From positions 1,550,001-1,614,000 of the forward strand of contig JAALGY010000041.1 of NCBI GenBank assembly GCA_032358165.1: a stretch of DNA of 64,000 nt, given 5' to 3'. The DNA comes from Diplosphaera chodatii (lineage: Eukaryota > Chlorophyta > Trebouxiophyceae > Prasiolales > Stichococcaceae). The position numbers and the translations under genes are program-made. The notes under the pieces were generated by a model. It had not been told where the DNA came from. It searched no databases and worked only from the letters and a program-made list of their open reading frames with translations. Below are positions 21,622-34,792 of the stretch, in pieces. Every line of letters begins with the position of its first letter. Position 1 is the stretch's first letter.

Positions 21622-21959
21622 CCTCCATACCAAATGCGATGGGTGTGTGGTCGATGAGTGTGCTTCGTTCGATGTGCAGCTTGATCTTGCAAGCAACCAC
21701 CAGTTGCATGGAGGTGCCGATGTGCGCAACGAACTGCTGGCATTGTGCACAACGCAGGGCATATTTTATGGGGCCCGTGCGCTGATGATCAGATGCAACC
21801 CATGATAGCATTGCAATTTGAGGGAAGGAGACGAAGGACAGGAGATCCAGCACTATAACCGTGTGCCTGATATTTACAACTTGAGTCAGTTTACATATCC
21901 GTGGTGACGGAAGATCATGGCTGGTTTACCGACTATGAATGGCAGCATAGGACAACTGC

Positions 21960-24900
21960 CTACAAGAACGTACGTCCACCCCCGGCCGCAGCGCCGCCAC
22001 CGCCGCCAAACCGGTTTGCCAGCGAGCCCGCCTTCTTCAGCACCTTGCATTGCAAAACACGCGAGGGTCTACATCAGGCAGAATAATCCCTGCAGATGCA
22101 AAAGCATGGCCGTAACACCACGCTTTGTGGAGAGGGCTTTCCACAGCTCGCTGGCCGGGCTTGGGGCGCACCTCTGCAGGTGTCGCGGCTTTTGGTGCGT
22201 GCCCCAAGTCACGCTCCCGGTCGAAGGGCCGCCACGCGTGCGCATCCTGGTTCCAGTCGTCGGCCTTCTGATCGGCCTGCTCCTCTGCCTTCCGCTTCTT
22301 CTTCTTCTGCTTCTTCTCCTGGTGGAGGAACGCGGTGCACACATCAGCTTTACACCTTCCGCAGAGCAGCTGGAGATGTTTCACTGGCTGATGCTGGCTG
22401 CAGAAAGTCAAGATCCAGCTTCGGCTGTGTGAGGTTGTACAAACGTCAGTTCAATGAGCAAGGCACGCCTGCATCGTGATTTCAGCAGACATACAGCAGC
22501 AGTGTGTCTTGTGTACTCCACTGCACACTGCTGGATCAGGGCGCGCCCTGCAAATGCACAATGGCGCACCCGCTTCTCGGCGGCCAGCCGGTCCTGATGC
22601 AGCTCCACCAGCGACTTGTGCCGGTTGCCGGCGTTGAAAGTGTCCAGCACCTGCAAAATGCATGCCACATGAGCATCACCACGCTTTGATATACGGCACC
22701 GCTCGCTGCTGGCAGTGTCGCTGGCGCTGCTTGCAGTGCAGGGCCCAGCGCAGCGTACAGGCCGCTGCATAGAGCCTGCTGTGTGGAACCGAGTGCACTT
22801 GTAAGCAAAGTTCACCTGTGCAGTTGCAACGGCACGCTTCTGTGCGGCGTCCTGCGCTGGCCCGGGGAGCGCAGCCGGACCCACGTCGGCCGCCGCCGTC
22901 AACCGCGCCAGCTTCTGCACGGGCGTCTCGGCCCATTCTCTCGAAGCGACCGTCTTCACGCCTGATGCCGAGAATGACGTGACATTCACCTGGAAGCAGA
23001 AAGTGACGGCTGTGGTGAAGCCTGCAAGGCCTGTGCGGGTGTGCCTGCACTCCACGCTGCTCTATTGCCTGTCCTTGTGCGCCACACAACAGCAGCATGC
23101 CAGCGGCGCAGGCTGCTGACATGCCAGCTGCACCCACCTGCTGCGGCCCCGTCGGCCGCCGCGCCTCAGGCAGCTCCGTCATCCAGGCGCCCCGGCCCTC
23201 CGGCTCGGTCCTGATCGGGCCCGCCAGGTCCTCAGCCGTGGCAGTGCCCCGCGCAATTCGCCTGGCACAGAGCCAAGTGAACTGCCCATTGGCCACACCT
23301 GTCACCAACCACATACATAGGGAGTTCAAGTGGAGCAAAACACTCTTAAGCGGTGCTGCAGCCCACCACTGACGGGCACGCTCGGCATCCTCTGCCGCAG
23401 CGATCGCCGCCGCCCGCAGCCCGGCATCTTCGATGGCCGCGTCCAGCTGCTTGCGCCTGTCCGCATCCTGCAGCAACCACAGCAAAACCCTGTTCAAGTA
23501 GCACTCTAGTTTCAGTACCACTACCAGCGACAGAGATGTTGCCACACAGATGCTGGCATCAGCCTTTGTCCAGCAGCGACCGTCAGATCTTCTCCTTCAC
23601 TGTGGATTGCTGTGCACTGACTGCAGTCCTCAAGCGCAGCAAGCTGGGTGTGCAGCTGCACCTTGATGGCCTTGTAGGCCATGTCGGCGGCGTGGAAGGC
23701 GTCCATCGCCCGGGGGTGCGCATTCTTGTCGGGGTGCACCCACAGGCTGAGCTTCATGAACTGGCGCCGGGCCGCCGCCGCATCCACCTTCGCCTCCACG
23801 CCCAGCACCTCGTAGGCGTTGGGCGCCGCCGCAGCATCCTTGCCACCGAATGTCAGGTATGATCCCTCATCGGCCAGCAGCCTGCATGCGTTCACAGTAC
23901 CGTGAAAGCCTGCATGTGATGAAGAGAGGCAGTCGGCCCTGTAACCAAAGGATGAGATGTCGATGCTGTTGGCACACGGGGCAAGAACGTCTTGAGCGTG
24001 GATTTTCCTCAGGACGGCCACATGTGGAGCACAAGAACACCTGCAGATGCGCAGGACTTCTGCAGTGGGCTTGTCTGCGCCCGCTTGCTCAGCTTCGGCA
24101 ATGACATCCGGCGGCATGGGCCCAAGGAATGTCTCCGCCTCCTCCTCTGCCCGTGTTGCTGCTTCCTCCGCTGCCATCTGCATTGTGGATGTGAGCTCGT
24201 CGATGCATTGCAGGCTGGCAGTGTCGCCGTCGTCAGTCATCAATGCAAGCGCACTTGTCAATGGCTCGTATATGCTTCAAACGCTGCTCGCCACTGCAAC
24301 GAGCATCAGGCACCCGCAGCCAGATGCTGGAGTCGGCACATCATGACCCACCGCCTCTGCTGCCTCCTGGGCGGCGGCCAGCAGCTCAGCGGACGGCCGA
24401 GCTGGCCCGTGCGCGTGTGGCGGTACGGCATGCGTCCCTGCTGCATGCTCCTCCCCCCCATTGGCGGCACCAGCTGACGGCGGCGCATCTGATGCCGACG
24501 GCCCAGCGACCTGCGCACAGGTTCACGGCGCGTGCGACAATTGCAGCTACCTTTGAAGCAGACGTTCGTCTGATGCACCGTGCCGATTGACAACCATGGC
24601 AAAACACCGAGCGATGCATGTTGGAATACTGCGAACAGGAGAGGTCTGCATGGAAGGGCACCGGGCCAATCGCGGGCTCGAAGTTGGGGCCGACCACGCG
24701 GCCACAGTCAGGCCCGATGTCAGGCCTCACGCTGGCGCCGCCCTGTGGGCTGGGCTCAGGTCCCACCTCTGCCGCCGGCTCTGCAGCGGTGCAGCAGCGG
24801 CAACACTGTCAGACATCCAAGCTTCGCGATGACATCGTTCAAAAGCACACTCTTGGAATGCTCGAGGATGTCTGCATTGGAAAACGCCCACCACAACATG

Positions 24901-26371
24901 CCACGTGAGCTCGATGTGCACACGAAGGCTGATGGGCTACTGTTCCATGCGATGCACACAACGCTGTGCCTGCAAGTTTCTGATGAGCCTCACCGTCGTC
25001 TGTCCCATAGTCCAGCTCCATGCTGCCCTCCCTCACCACATTTAGCTCGGACTCCGGCTGCAGTCCCGCCGGCACTGGGCCGTCTGAGGCAGCACTTGCC
25101 TGGCCATTGCTGCTGCTATCTAGCGCCACCATTTCTGACACAGGTGCCGCCTGCTTCACAGCCAAGTCCGCTGCTGCATCGGCAGGAGTAGCTGCTCCTC
25201 CGTCAGTCGCTGGAGAAGAGCTGTGCCGCTCAGGGGCTGCAGCTGCCTCTGCAGCAGCGGCACGTTCACAGGCGGTGCGCAACTGCGCGGGTGTCTCGTC
25301 AAAGAGGTGCCCTAGCTGCGTGAGCACCGAGGTGCCACCAGGCTGCCGCAGGAACACACCCTGCAGCGGGAAACAGATGGAGGAGGTCACCACTCAACAT
25401 GTGCGAGTTGACTAGGCCACAATGCCTGCAGTCCAGCCCAACAAATTACCGCTTGCAGATGTGGCCACGAGGCTGGTATGCCAGCAGGCAACAGCTGCCT
25501 GGCGTCAGTCCCACACCTGCTTAGTGCGTTGCAAGGGCAAGTTGCTGAGCAGCTCGACGAGGCGGTCCCGCATGGCAGCGTCTGCCACGCCAGACACATC
25601 CAGTGCATTGCCCTGGTCCACTGTCCACAGAAGCTGCAGGCCACAAGTGTGAACTCATTAGAATACACGTTCGAAGCTCGTGCACCTCCTCGCAGTGCGC
25701 GTGCTGTTTTAGGACGATGCTTTGGGACTGATCCCATCGTTGGCAGGATGACTCAGCATGCAGGGGTGCCATGGTGATATGGAGACTGTAGTCTCAAGCA
25801 GGTTGCGCAGTCGTGGCAGCGCACCTGGCGCAGGTCGCGCCGCTGCTCGGGGTACTGCAGCAGCAGCTCACGTGTGCAGCGTGCCGCATGCCGGGCGCGG
25901 GCCAGCTCGGCCTGCAGCCCCCGCTGCGGCGCCTTCCCCGCTGGCCTGCCGCCGTCTGAGTCGCTGCCATTGCCGCTGCCTGACTCCGGCGAGCTCTCGC
26001 GCCGCGACTTGGACCGCTTGCTGGACTTCGACCGTCTCCCGTGCTTGGCCTTTTTGCTGTCCTTCTCCTGTGACATGCATAGGAACATCGGCGCGATGTC
26101 TCGCAGCCCGGCAGCAGTGCATCTGCTACACCTGGAAGAAGCATGCAGACGTTCATTGGCAGATGGTTTGCAGATGTTGCACCTTCTTCTTGTCGCTCTG
26201 ATCATGTTTGCGGTCCGGTTTGTGCGCCTTTTTGCTAGACTTCTTGGCATCGGCTCGTTTGCTGCCTTTGCCCTCTTTCGCCTTGAGCACCCGCCGCTCA
26301 TTCTGGGCGTCCGCCTCTGCGAAGGAGTTGACGTTCGCCAGCGCCTCCTCGAGTGTGCCATGTGCGCCCAT
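21960..26371 (-). CDS. J-domain protein with GPALPP1/DUF3752 C-terminus
   Basis: The minus-strand gene runs from MGAHGTLEEALANVNSF (26371) to RTFL-stop (21960-21962). N-terminal exons are Lys/Ser/Arg-rich (KKSSKKAHKPDRKHD, SKSSKRSKSRRES), which suggests a nuclear location. After middle exons with acidic/Ala linkers comes FLGPMPPDVIAEAEQAG, close to a GPALPP motif. Then a J-domain: NAYEVLGVEAKVDAAAARRQ, followed by LWVHPDKN (HPD encoded near 23725-23739). The C-terminal exons match DUF3752: GAWMTELPEARRP, SREWAETPVQKLAR, KSLVELHQDRLAAEKR, AWRPFDRERDLG, and a Gly-rich end closing in RTFL. J-domains recruit Hsp70; DUF3752/GPALPP1 proteins are nuclear and poorly characterised. The combination suggests an Hsp70 co-chaperone acting on a nuclear complex. 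Exon borders are approximate, and joining the 24.4-26.4 kb exons to the J-domain exons is an inference. Confidence 0.78.
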
Positions 26372-26819
26372 CGTGTGCGCCAGTGGCAGTCACTGGTGAG
26401 TCATCGCCACAACTGTTGTTCGTGCAGCTTTGAAATCATCTAGCATTCATCTTGACTACGCTACGGGTTGCACACCATCAGAGTCCAATGGACTCTGGGC
26501 ACCCTGCACCAATCGAAGCAGGAAGGGCACGAGGTCCCAAGCAGCGAGCAACCTGCTCAACTTTAACAGCAGCGCCCCTCAAATCTTTGTCATTGCAGAG
26601 AACGTGCGAATGGCCCAGTGCATACAGCGGGTCGAGCGCTGCATCTCCCCAATGCTGTGTCCGGGCACTCTGTCCGGGTGAGCTTGCCCTGCAGCAAGCC
26701 GACCAACATGGTCTGGCGCTCAGTCCGACTGGCAGGCTCAGCGATTGCAGTTTATGTTGCTGTGAGCCTTGATAGTGATCTGACAGTACCGACGGCTACG
26801 TGTCCAATCGTCTGCGCAC

Positions 26820-28752
26820 ATGGGCAAGAAGTCGAAAGACGTCGCAGATGCCGAGCCAGCCGCCGAAGGCCTGGCCGAGGTGTGCTCCTTTTGCACTGCA
26901 ACAGTGACATCATGGCACCTATGCACACCTGGTGATGCATTACGTTGCCATGGTGTTAGGTGCGTGCCTCCTTGCTGCGTTGCTGTTTGGGGTGGCGACG
27001 GCTTGCATGCTGTTGCTGGCAGTGGCACCACACCGTCAGCGCTGCATCGTGCAGGTGAAGCAAAAGAAGCAGAAGAAACGGAAGGCTGATCAGCTCGGCG
27101 CAGCGCAAGGACTCGAGCAGGTGCAGCATCTACTCGTGCGCACCGACACATGCAGGCCGCTCTTGTCAACACTGTTTGCTGAGACATACCAGAGGCCCTC
27201 GGATGCCAGAGGAACTGACTGCCAATGTCTACGGCGTTGATTGTGACAGGAAGCAGCTGCCGCCAACGGTGTACAGAAGGCCGGTCAAAAGCAGAAGCAG
27301 AAGCAGCAGGCGGGCACCGACCCAGCCGTGGAGGCTGCAAAGGCAGCGCCGCCAGTGACTCCCCCAGACAGCGTTGCGGCAGAGGTGGCAAAGCCCAAAA
27401 AGGTGAAGAAGGCCAAAGGCAGCACACCTCAGGCAGCAGCCGCAGCTGCTCAGCCAGCAGCGGCGCCGGAGGCAGCGCTCAGCCCAGTGGCAGCTGACGT
27501 CTCGTCAGACCAAAAGAAGAGGAAGAAGAAGCCGAAGGCTGCTGCAGAGACTGCAGCGACCGAGCCAGCAGCACTTGCAGCAGAGGTGCAAAGCCCCACA
27601 GAGGATAGCGAGCGACCTAAGAGTGAAAAGAAGAAAAAGAAAAGGAAGGACAAGGCTCCAGCTGGTGTCGCTGCGGGGGGGATCACCGCAGCAGAGGAGG
27701 CAGCAGCAGCAGCAGCAGCAGACGCGGCTTCAGCAGGTGCCGCATCCAGCCCGGCAGTCGACGGCTTGGCGGGTGAGGGCAAGGTGAAGAAGAGCAAGAA
27801 GAAAGCCAAGGCCGCTGCAGCCGGTGCAGCTGACCTAGCAATCGCCAGTCCCGTGGCAGCCGGACTTGCAGATGCTGCGGCACTTGCAACACCAGGTGCA
27901 GAGGTGACGACCATCGTGACGACCACCACAACGACGACGGTTGTGGAGCCTGTGGCGGATGGGGAGGCGGCGGCAGAGGATGGGGCGGCGGGCGCTCCAG
28001 AACAGGGTGGGCGAACACCGGGCAGCGGCCGCGCATTCCAGCGCGTGAAGTCCGATGAGTGGATCAGCCACAAGGTGCGCCGGCATCCATGAGCATTTAG
28101 ACTTTCATCAAACTGCATGCAGCACAGTGCTGGCAAACCTATCGCTAGCATGGCCTGCTTGACGACCTGTCATAGCTTCGATAAAGTTGCTGCGGATGAT
28201 GACAAACAAAACTATCAGTTATCCCTATCCGAGACGTGCCAACGAGCACATGTGCGGATAAACATCGAGCTCCAACTGACGCAGCATCATGCATTCACTA
28301 TCCACAATTCACTATCCACACATGCCCACGTCAGTAGGTGCTCAACAAACCTAAGACATTGCACCTGTGTGCTCCCCTAGGCCGCGCGGGACAACTCATA
28401 CGCGGGCACTTTTGGCGCCAGCGGCTGGGGCCACAAGGCGCAGGAGATTCTAGGCCAGGTGAAATTTTGTGATAACTGCTTGTGTGCATGAACATTTGTG
28501 TTGACAAAATTCGGGGCAAGTCACTGAGTCGGGCGAAACTCTGGAGTGCCGGCTGTTGGGGCACCTGGCCAGTCTGTGCTTCTCAGTACTGCATGCTCAT
28601 GCTGACCTGACCACTGCTCACTCACGTTGCCGCAGGTGCGAGGGAAGGACTTCCGGCACGAGAAGACGAAGAAGAAGCGGGGCACATATAAGGGCGGGGC
28701 AATCGAGACAGGCGCCGTCAATTCTTTCAAATTTGAGAGCGATGACGAGTGA
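26820..28752 (+). CDS. NOPP140: Nopp140/SRP40-type nucleolar phosphoprotein
   Basis: Nopp140 is a nucleolar and Cajal-body chaperone of box H/ACA and C/D RNPs. Five exons, all phase 0, give 381 aa: 26820-26879, 27055-27120, 27250-28074, 28381-28458, 28636-28752. The long middle exon alternates Lys-rich blocks (KKRKKKPKA, KKKKKRKDKAPA, KKSKKKAKA) with Ala/Ser/Glu segments, the classic Nopp140 pattern. The C-terminus is a clear SRP40 domain: GRAFQRVKSDEWISHK, DNSYAGTFGASGWGHKA, then GKDFRHEKTKKKRGTYKGG and NSFKFESDDE-stop. A LisH domain, usual at the N-terminus of the family, is not visible: the first two exons are short and basic. So this is a compact or N-terminally reduced member, or an upstream exon is missed. 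Confidence 0.9.
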
Positions 28753-29020
28753 CAGCAGCGTGTTGTATCGTGTACCTCGGCCTTGTGCACACTGTACGGT
28801 CGTAACGCTATTGCGTGGTCTTAGACCTTGAGGCGGAGTCGATCCCCAAGCTACTTGAGCACGAAGGAATCAGCACGCTAGGAAGTTGTGCAAGCTGGCA
28901 ACGGTTCCACCAATGGCAACAGGTTACAACAGAAACCCTTGTTTGCTCAACCTGGACAGCAATGCATGATGTGGCACCACCACCTCAGTTGCTGCTTATG
29001 TCAGAGCCCCCAGCGAGACA

Positions 29021-32000
29021 TCAAGCCCAGCCCAGCCACCGCAGTAGCAGCGCCAAGAGCAGTACTACGAGTGCCGCCATGACAAGGGGGCGCGCGACCA
29101 GCCAGCTGCGGGCCTGCTGCGTGGCTCGCACCGCGCGCTGCGTGTAGGTCGCAGCCGCCATCAGCCACTGCATCTGCGACGGGCTGAGCTTGTCCAGCTG
29201 CAGATGAAAGAACACGGCATTCAGACCACGAACCTCATCTCGTACCCGGCAGCACCATGCGCAACAGGATCGTCACGCCTTGCAAAGATTGCTTGCCTGC
29301 TGCTGCATCGAGGCCGCCTGGTCGGGGGTGACGTCCACGCCGGACTGCTTCATCATGCTGGACAGTGCCTCGGGGTCCATGCCCTTCATCATGCGCTGCA
29401 TCGTGTCCATCATCTCGGGCGTCGCCAGCTTGGACATCATGTCCGGCGACATTTCCGGCATGCCACCAGCACCTGCGCGTGCAGGCAACCGCTCAGCAGG
29501 GATCCAAGCCGAACCTGGGTCTGCGCTAGTCGATGTGCAAGTCATGAGCCATGCACACGCTCGGTTGCTTTGGCATGCAGCCTTCTATCTTTCTTCCTGT
29601 GGGTCAAGGCGTGTGATCCACTGATTGCAGGAGCGCTGCTCACCTGGGGCGCCGCCGCCGCCGCTAAATGCACCAGCCATGGAGCTCATGCGCTGCATAT
29701 CCTCGGGCGTGAGGTTCGCCATCATGCTGCTCATGTTCTGCATCATTTCAGGGTTCTGGAACATGGCTTCCATGCCTGGCGGCGCGCCCTGCAGCCAGGT
29801 TGCATACATCTAGGTGATAAGGTTGCTCTGCCAGACACACATGACGGCGACCTGCTCCCTTATTAAAATTGTCAGGTTTTGAGGGGTCCGTAGCGCTCAC
29901 CGCCGGCGGTGCACTGACAGCGGCACTTGTCGCAGCTGGGGAGGCCGCTGCCGCCGGGGCAGGTGCATCAGCTGCGGTGCTGGGTGCAGCAGGCGCTGGT
30001 GGCAACGGTGCACTGCACAAACATAAAACGGGAGCATGAGGATGCGAGCAGAAGGGTACAGCCAGTGAGCAGCCCAGAACACTGCACGGCGATTTTGACG
30101 TCCCCAATGGAGCCGACCCGATGAAGGTGAGGCAGATCATGGACGTGCCTGCCAGCCTCTGAGGCGTGTGCCGCAGCTGCCACCCGCGCAGCCTCCTGTA
30201 TCTGCTCTGGCGTCATGCTTGCCGCCTGCAAAAGGGATGCTCGCCCCTGATGTACACCATGACCAACAGCGTGGCAATACACAGTTGTTACCCAGTCACA
30301 GTGATGTGGTCACATCAGTATAGTTTCGTTGCCAAGCCGGCAGGCGGACTCGCATGTGTGAGCAAGAGCAGCAGCAGCAGCAGCTAGGTCGAGCATCACT
30401 GGCTGCAGCAGTAGGGAATGCAGGTTAGGGAACTGCACCTTTGCAGCCAGTTCCTCCACGCGGTCGGCGGAGAAGAAGCCCGGCGGGGCGCCAGCGGCCT
30501 GCGCCGCCGCCTGCAGCTGCTCCGCCGGCATCGTGCGCATCATGTCCAGCGACTGCTTCATCAGCTCGGGGTTCGCCTGCAGACACCCAGCCAACCCTGT
30601 GCTGTGCAGCCTCGAGATCGAGGTACAGTCTTTGCATGTGCAGCGTCGGTGCCGGCTCGCACGGGTGGACATGGACTGCAGGTGGCCTGCCCTGCGGTGT
30701 CATAAGGTGTCATAACAGGCAAGACCAAGCACCTGCAGCATCTCTGCAGTCCTTGCAAGGTCTGCTGACGAGGCCGCCTGCCCTGGAGTGAACTGCTGCC
30801 GCGACACCGCTGCAAGCTGCTCCGGGCTCATGCCCTGCGCCGACAGATGCGTTCGATGTGTCCAAGTGGTGGCCTCGACCAAAAAAACCCTCAATCTTCC
30901 GGGCTATGTGTCCAGATGCATGGTGGTTTGCTGCACACACCTTGAGCGCTGCCACCTGCGCCTTGGCCTGCTCTGTGGTGATGCGCGGCTGTCCTGTCGC
31001 TGCTGCCTGTACACAGTCACACATCCGACATGCTCGATGCCGGCCGAACCACCCAACCGTTTTGGCAGCAAGGAGGTGCTGTTGAGCAGCAGGAGGAATC
31101 CTGCAGCAGTTATGGCACTGGCTTCTCCCTTAGCCCACTCGGCCCGGTGCTCACCATGGCGTCCAGCTGCTCTTGTGTCATGCCGCCAACCATGTTCTCC
31201 ATCATGGACATCATGCCCGGGTTGTTTCGCATCATCTCCGTTGCCGCAGTGATCTGCATGAGCAAGGAACCGAGAGCTGCAAGTGGCGATCAGGGTAGGC
31301 ACATCAGGGTGCACGGCTGTCTAACATCTCTGACAGTCTGGCACGCTCCCATGGTTTCAATGGCAGAACAACGTCCCTTCGAGTACAGCCTCAGCCAACC
31401 TGCGAGGGGTCGAAGCCAGGCGGCATGCCAGGCTGCCGCGGCGCTGTGCGTGGTGGCAGGGCCTCGGACACCGGAGCAGGCGGTTGCGCCGCCGCGCTTT
31501 CTGTGATGTCTTCGATGGTGACTGAGCTATCACCATCTGCGGTGCTGACCTGCAGGCAGTGCCCAATTGCGCATGGATAGAATGCACGACCGCACCGTCA
31601 AAGGGGTTTTCTGAATCTATCCTGATGCACCCTTCTCAAATTATGCACAGCACAGCACAGCACAGCACCCAGCTGGGGAAACGCAATCAGCAGAGGAAGC
31701 GCCAGCACCACGTGCTCTTGATGGGTGTGCCAACAAGTCTGTGCAGAAAGGCACCTGGGCCCGCGCCCGGTCCAGCACCTCCTGCATGACTGCTGCATCA
31801 TCGCCACTCGACAGCTGTATCGCCTTCTGTATATCAGGCACCGCCTTGCTGGCATCGCCTTGCGCCAGCAGCGCCTGCATGCGACAAAGTGTACCAATCT
31901 CACTTCGGAATCAACCTTGCTGAGCCAAGTATGTACCAGAAACACTCAGAAAACTGATTCGCTGCATGCGGCTCATGACATTCAGTACTTTGACACTCGT

Positions 32001-32985
32001 CAAGATCTGGTGTGCTGTTGCAAAGATGAAAGCATGGCGCACTGTCGCCTGCACTCAGCATCACCTGGCCGCGGCGGTACAGTGCTTTGACGTTGTTCGC
32101 TTCGCTCGCAAGCACGTCGCTCGTGTACTGCACCACGTCTGCGTGCCGCTGCAGCTTCAGCCCGCAGCTGGCCAGGTTCAGCAGGCACGCCTTCACCAAT
32201 GCCTTGCCTTCTGCTGAGGTGTCATCTGCACACGCAAAGCAGCACATGGAGATGCTGGGCCTTGAGGTCTAGGTCAGTTGCAAGCACACCGTGTAGAGTC
32301 ATGCAGAACATGGAGGTCGATGCGTGCTGCAAACCACTTACCGCCGAGAGCACGCCGGGCCTGGTTATACTTTCCGGAGGCCGCCTCGTAGCTGCCGCTC
32401 GAGTGCAGCCTGTTGCCGGCCTCCTTGAGCGCCTGCGCCTTTGCCAGGCGTCCGTCGGGCGCCTGCTGCGCCTGCTGCTGCACAGCTGGTGGCCGCGGCG
32501 GTGGCGCTCCACCCGTGCCACCCATCCCTCCCATGCCCCCCGCCTGCGTTGTCATCTCAGTTCGAACTCGCAAGGGCTGAGCATGGTGGTACGAGCGTGG
32601 ACCTACGCAAGCCTGGCTAATGATCCTGCCATTGTGGATCGTAGCTCTCCCTGCAGCCGACCGCACACCTGCTGCTGCATCTGGCGCATCTGCTCCGGTG
32701 ACATGTTGTTGGCCATCTGCTGCATCTGCGCCATCTGCGCGGGGTCCATGTTGGCCGCCATCTGCTGCATCTGCCGCATCTGCAACCGCACGATGCCTCG
32801 CAGTGAGCACGCTGGCTTAGGAATGTGCGCGCCCGGCAAACATGCCACCAGCAGCGCCTTGGCCAGCAGACCAGGTGCCGGTGGTTGCACATGCACAAAG
32901 GTTGGACAGCTCGAAAGCACACCTGCTCTGGCGTCATGCGGTTCATCTGCTCCATCGCCATCTTCATCATGTCTGGGCTGAACAT
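29021..32985 (-). CDS. OEP61: OEP61/TPR7-like tail-anchored TPR protein
   Basis: OEP61 (TPR7) is a tail-anchored Hsp70-docking receptor of the plastid outer envelope or ER. ATG at 32985 has good context (GCCACCATG) and begins MFSPDMMKMAMEQMNRMTPE, as in the plant protein. Met/Gln-rich exons follow (MAANMDPAQMAQMQQMANNM). The TPR region is ALKEAGNRLHSSGSYEAAS, ALVKACLLNLASCGLKLQR, EANNVKALYRRGQVML and DASKAVPDIQKAIQL. After it come many STI1-like Met-Pro segments: MMRNNPGMMSIMENMVGGM, ANPELMKQSLDMMRTMPAE, AMFQNPEMMQNMSSMMANL, MSKLATPEMMDTMQRMMKG. The last exon has the tail anchor: PLVMAALVVLLLALLLRWLG, stop at 29021. The TPR residues that clamp the Hsp70 EEVD tail appear retained (GNRLH, NLASC, YRRGQ). 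It is convergent with Nopp140. Confidence 0.87.
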
Positions 32986-34792
32986 GGTGGCGACCGCCGT
33001 CGGATTGTGTGCACGCCCCGACTTATAAGCAGAAAGAGCTTCTGAGCTGTGGTTATGCGCACGCCAGTGCTTTACAGGACAGCTGGGTCACTACTGCGTG
33101 AAGGGTCTTGTCGACGCCAACGTCAGTATTCCAGGCATGCCCGCTTCCCCAGCTGCCTCCCGTGGCCTGCTTGCCGGGTACACCCCAGCCTGCAGAGTAT
33201 AGACACTCTGCATCAGGCACAACACCGTGCGCAGCCTGGCTCAGGGTCACGACCCTGCAGTCGCTTCAGCCCAACAGGACGGGCATCAGCTATCACACAG
33301 AAGACTATGCACGGGTCGTGAAACTCACCTGGCGCTGCCGGCCATCGCTGCCGCCTTTGCAGAGGAGCCGCCACCGCTCCCCAGCTGCCCCATGGCGCGC
33401 TCCAGCAGTCTGCACAGCCTGCAGAGAATCGATGCATGTAGTTGTGCGCCACGCACAACAAGCACACCTGTTCGTTGTGGCTGAGGGGCTGTCACAATCT
33501 GGCAAGATCAGTCGATGCTGCACAACAGGGTCTGCATCTCGCCACGCACTTTATCATTGCATGCGACACTGACAAGAGCTGAGGCGTCATCCCCAAAGGA
33601 TGACCACGCGTTGTCAGCTAACGGGAAGCAGCGGTGCCTTCAGCTGGCAGGGGGATCGTCAGAAGGCATCACGCGGCAGCCATTCTGCTGACCTGAAGCT
33701 ACGCAACATCAGCGGCGCCCGCCTGCCGAAGCCGCACTGGCTGCGGAGGGCACTTCTGATCCCAGCAGCCGTATTTTCCGTCGGCTGCGAGGCCAATGGG
33801 TCCAGGGCGCAGGAGAGACGTGGCTGCGCAACGTTTGCTGCAGGCCTGCAACCCAGAGTGCCAGCGACGAAGCGCTCAACCTGGGGCCGGGCAGCAAAGT
33901 TGCAACAGAGTCCTGCTGGCGGGGAAAGGCTGCAGGAGGGGCACGCAGCTCGAAAATCGCACGCAAGGCGCTGCACCTCGGGGTGATGGGGCCCAATTTC
34001 AGCGGGCTGCTGACCGCCGCTGCGAGCAGCTGCGCCGGTCGTGCAGCTAACGTAAGTTTCAGAAGGTCGTGGACTGGCTGACTGCGAGCCGCGACCGCCC
34101 TGGCGAGACGCATGCAGCGGGCTGAATTTGGTATGGCAACAAGGGGGAACAAGCTGCAGCGGGGCGATAGTCTGGACCAAGATCAGTTCCACCAGTTCTG
34201 TTTCACGACAATCAAAATTCTTCCTCGAAGCCCCAAGCAACGCACTTGAGCTTTGTTGGCAAGTAATGTGTGTGTACACACATGATTCACATGATAGGAC
34301 TGTAAGCAAGCATAGCTGCTGTGCATGTTTGCATGAAGACTCTGGTGCAAAGCTTGGAGACGTTGGCCATTTCCACATTTGCAATCTGCAAGCAGGCCAT
34401 TTGTGTCAATGCGCGTGTGTACACCATGGTGGTTGCAAAGAACATCATGCGATCAGACGGTCCCTCAGCTGCTCAGCAGCAAAGCACAAATCGGATCCCT
34501 AATGACCCACAAGCACCCATAATCGATGCAAATCATTTTGCATTCCTAGCACCCCAAGCAAAATCATGCACATCAAAATCATATCACACTGAATACACGT
34601 GTACACAAACCACACAAAGCACCATGACACAGACGATCAAAAAAGCCTGCACTCACTGACTAATGTCAGAACTGAACCGTTGATGCCAGAAGACCAAAGG
34701 CATCACCCAGAGTCCTATGTATGTGCCCAGCAAACCGGATGTGCAACAGGCAAGGCTAGACTACAAGCCCTGCTGCCCTGTGGACGATGTGT
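32986..34792. other. Upstream region of the OEP61-like gene and 3' flank of the next gene
   Basis: One possible minus-strand exon (about 33314-33430, LLERAMGQLGSGGGSSAK, bounded by CTGCAG and GTGAGT) could be a 5' exon of the OEP61-like gene or of a separate small gene; it is unconfirmed. From about 34150 to 34790 the sequence is richer in A/T than its surroundings and has no coding character. Confidence 0.4.
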
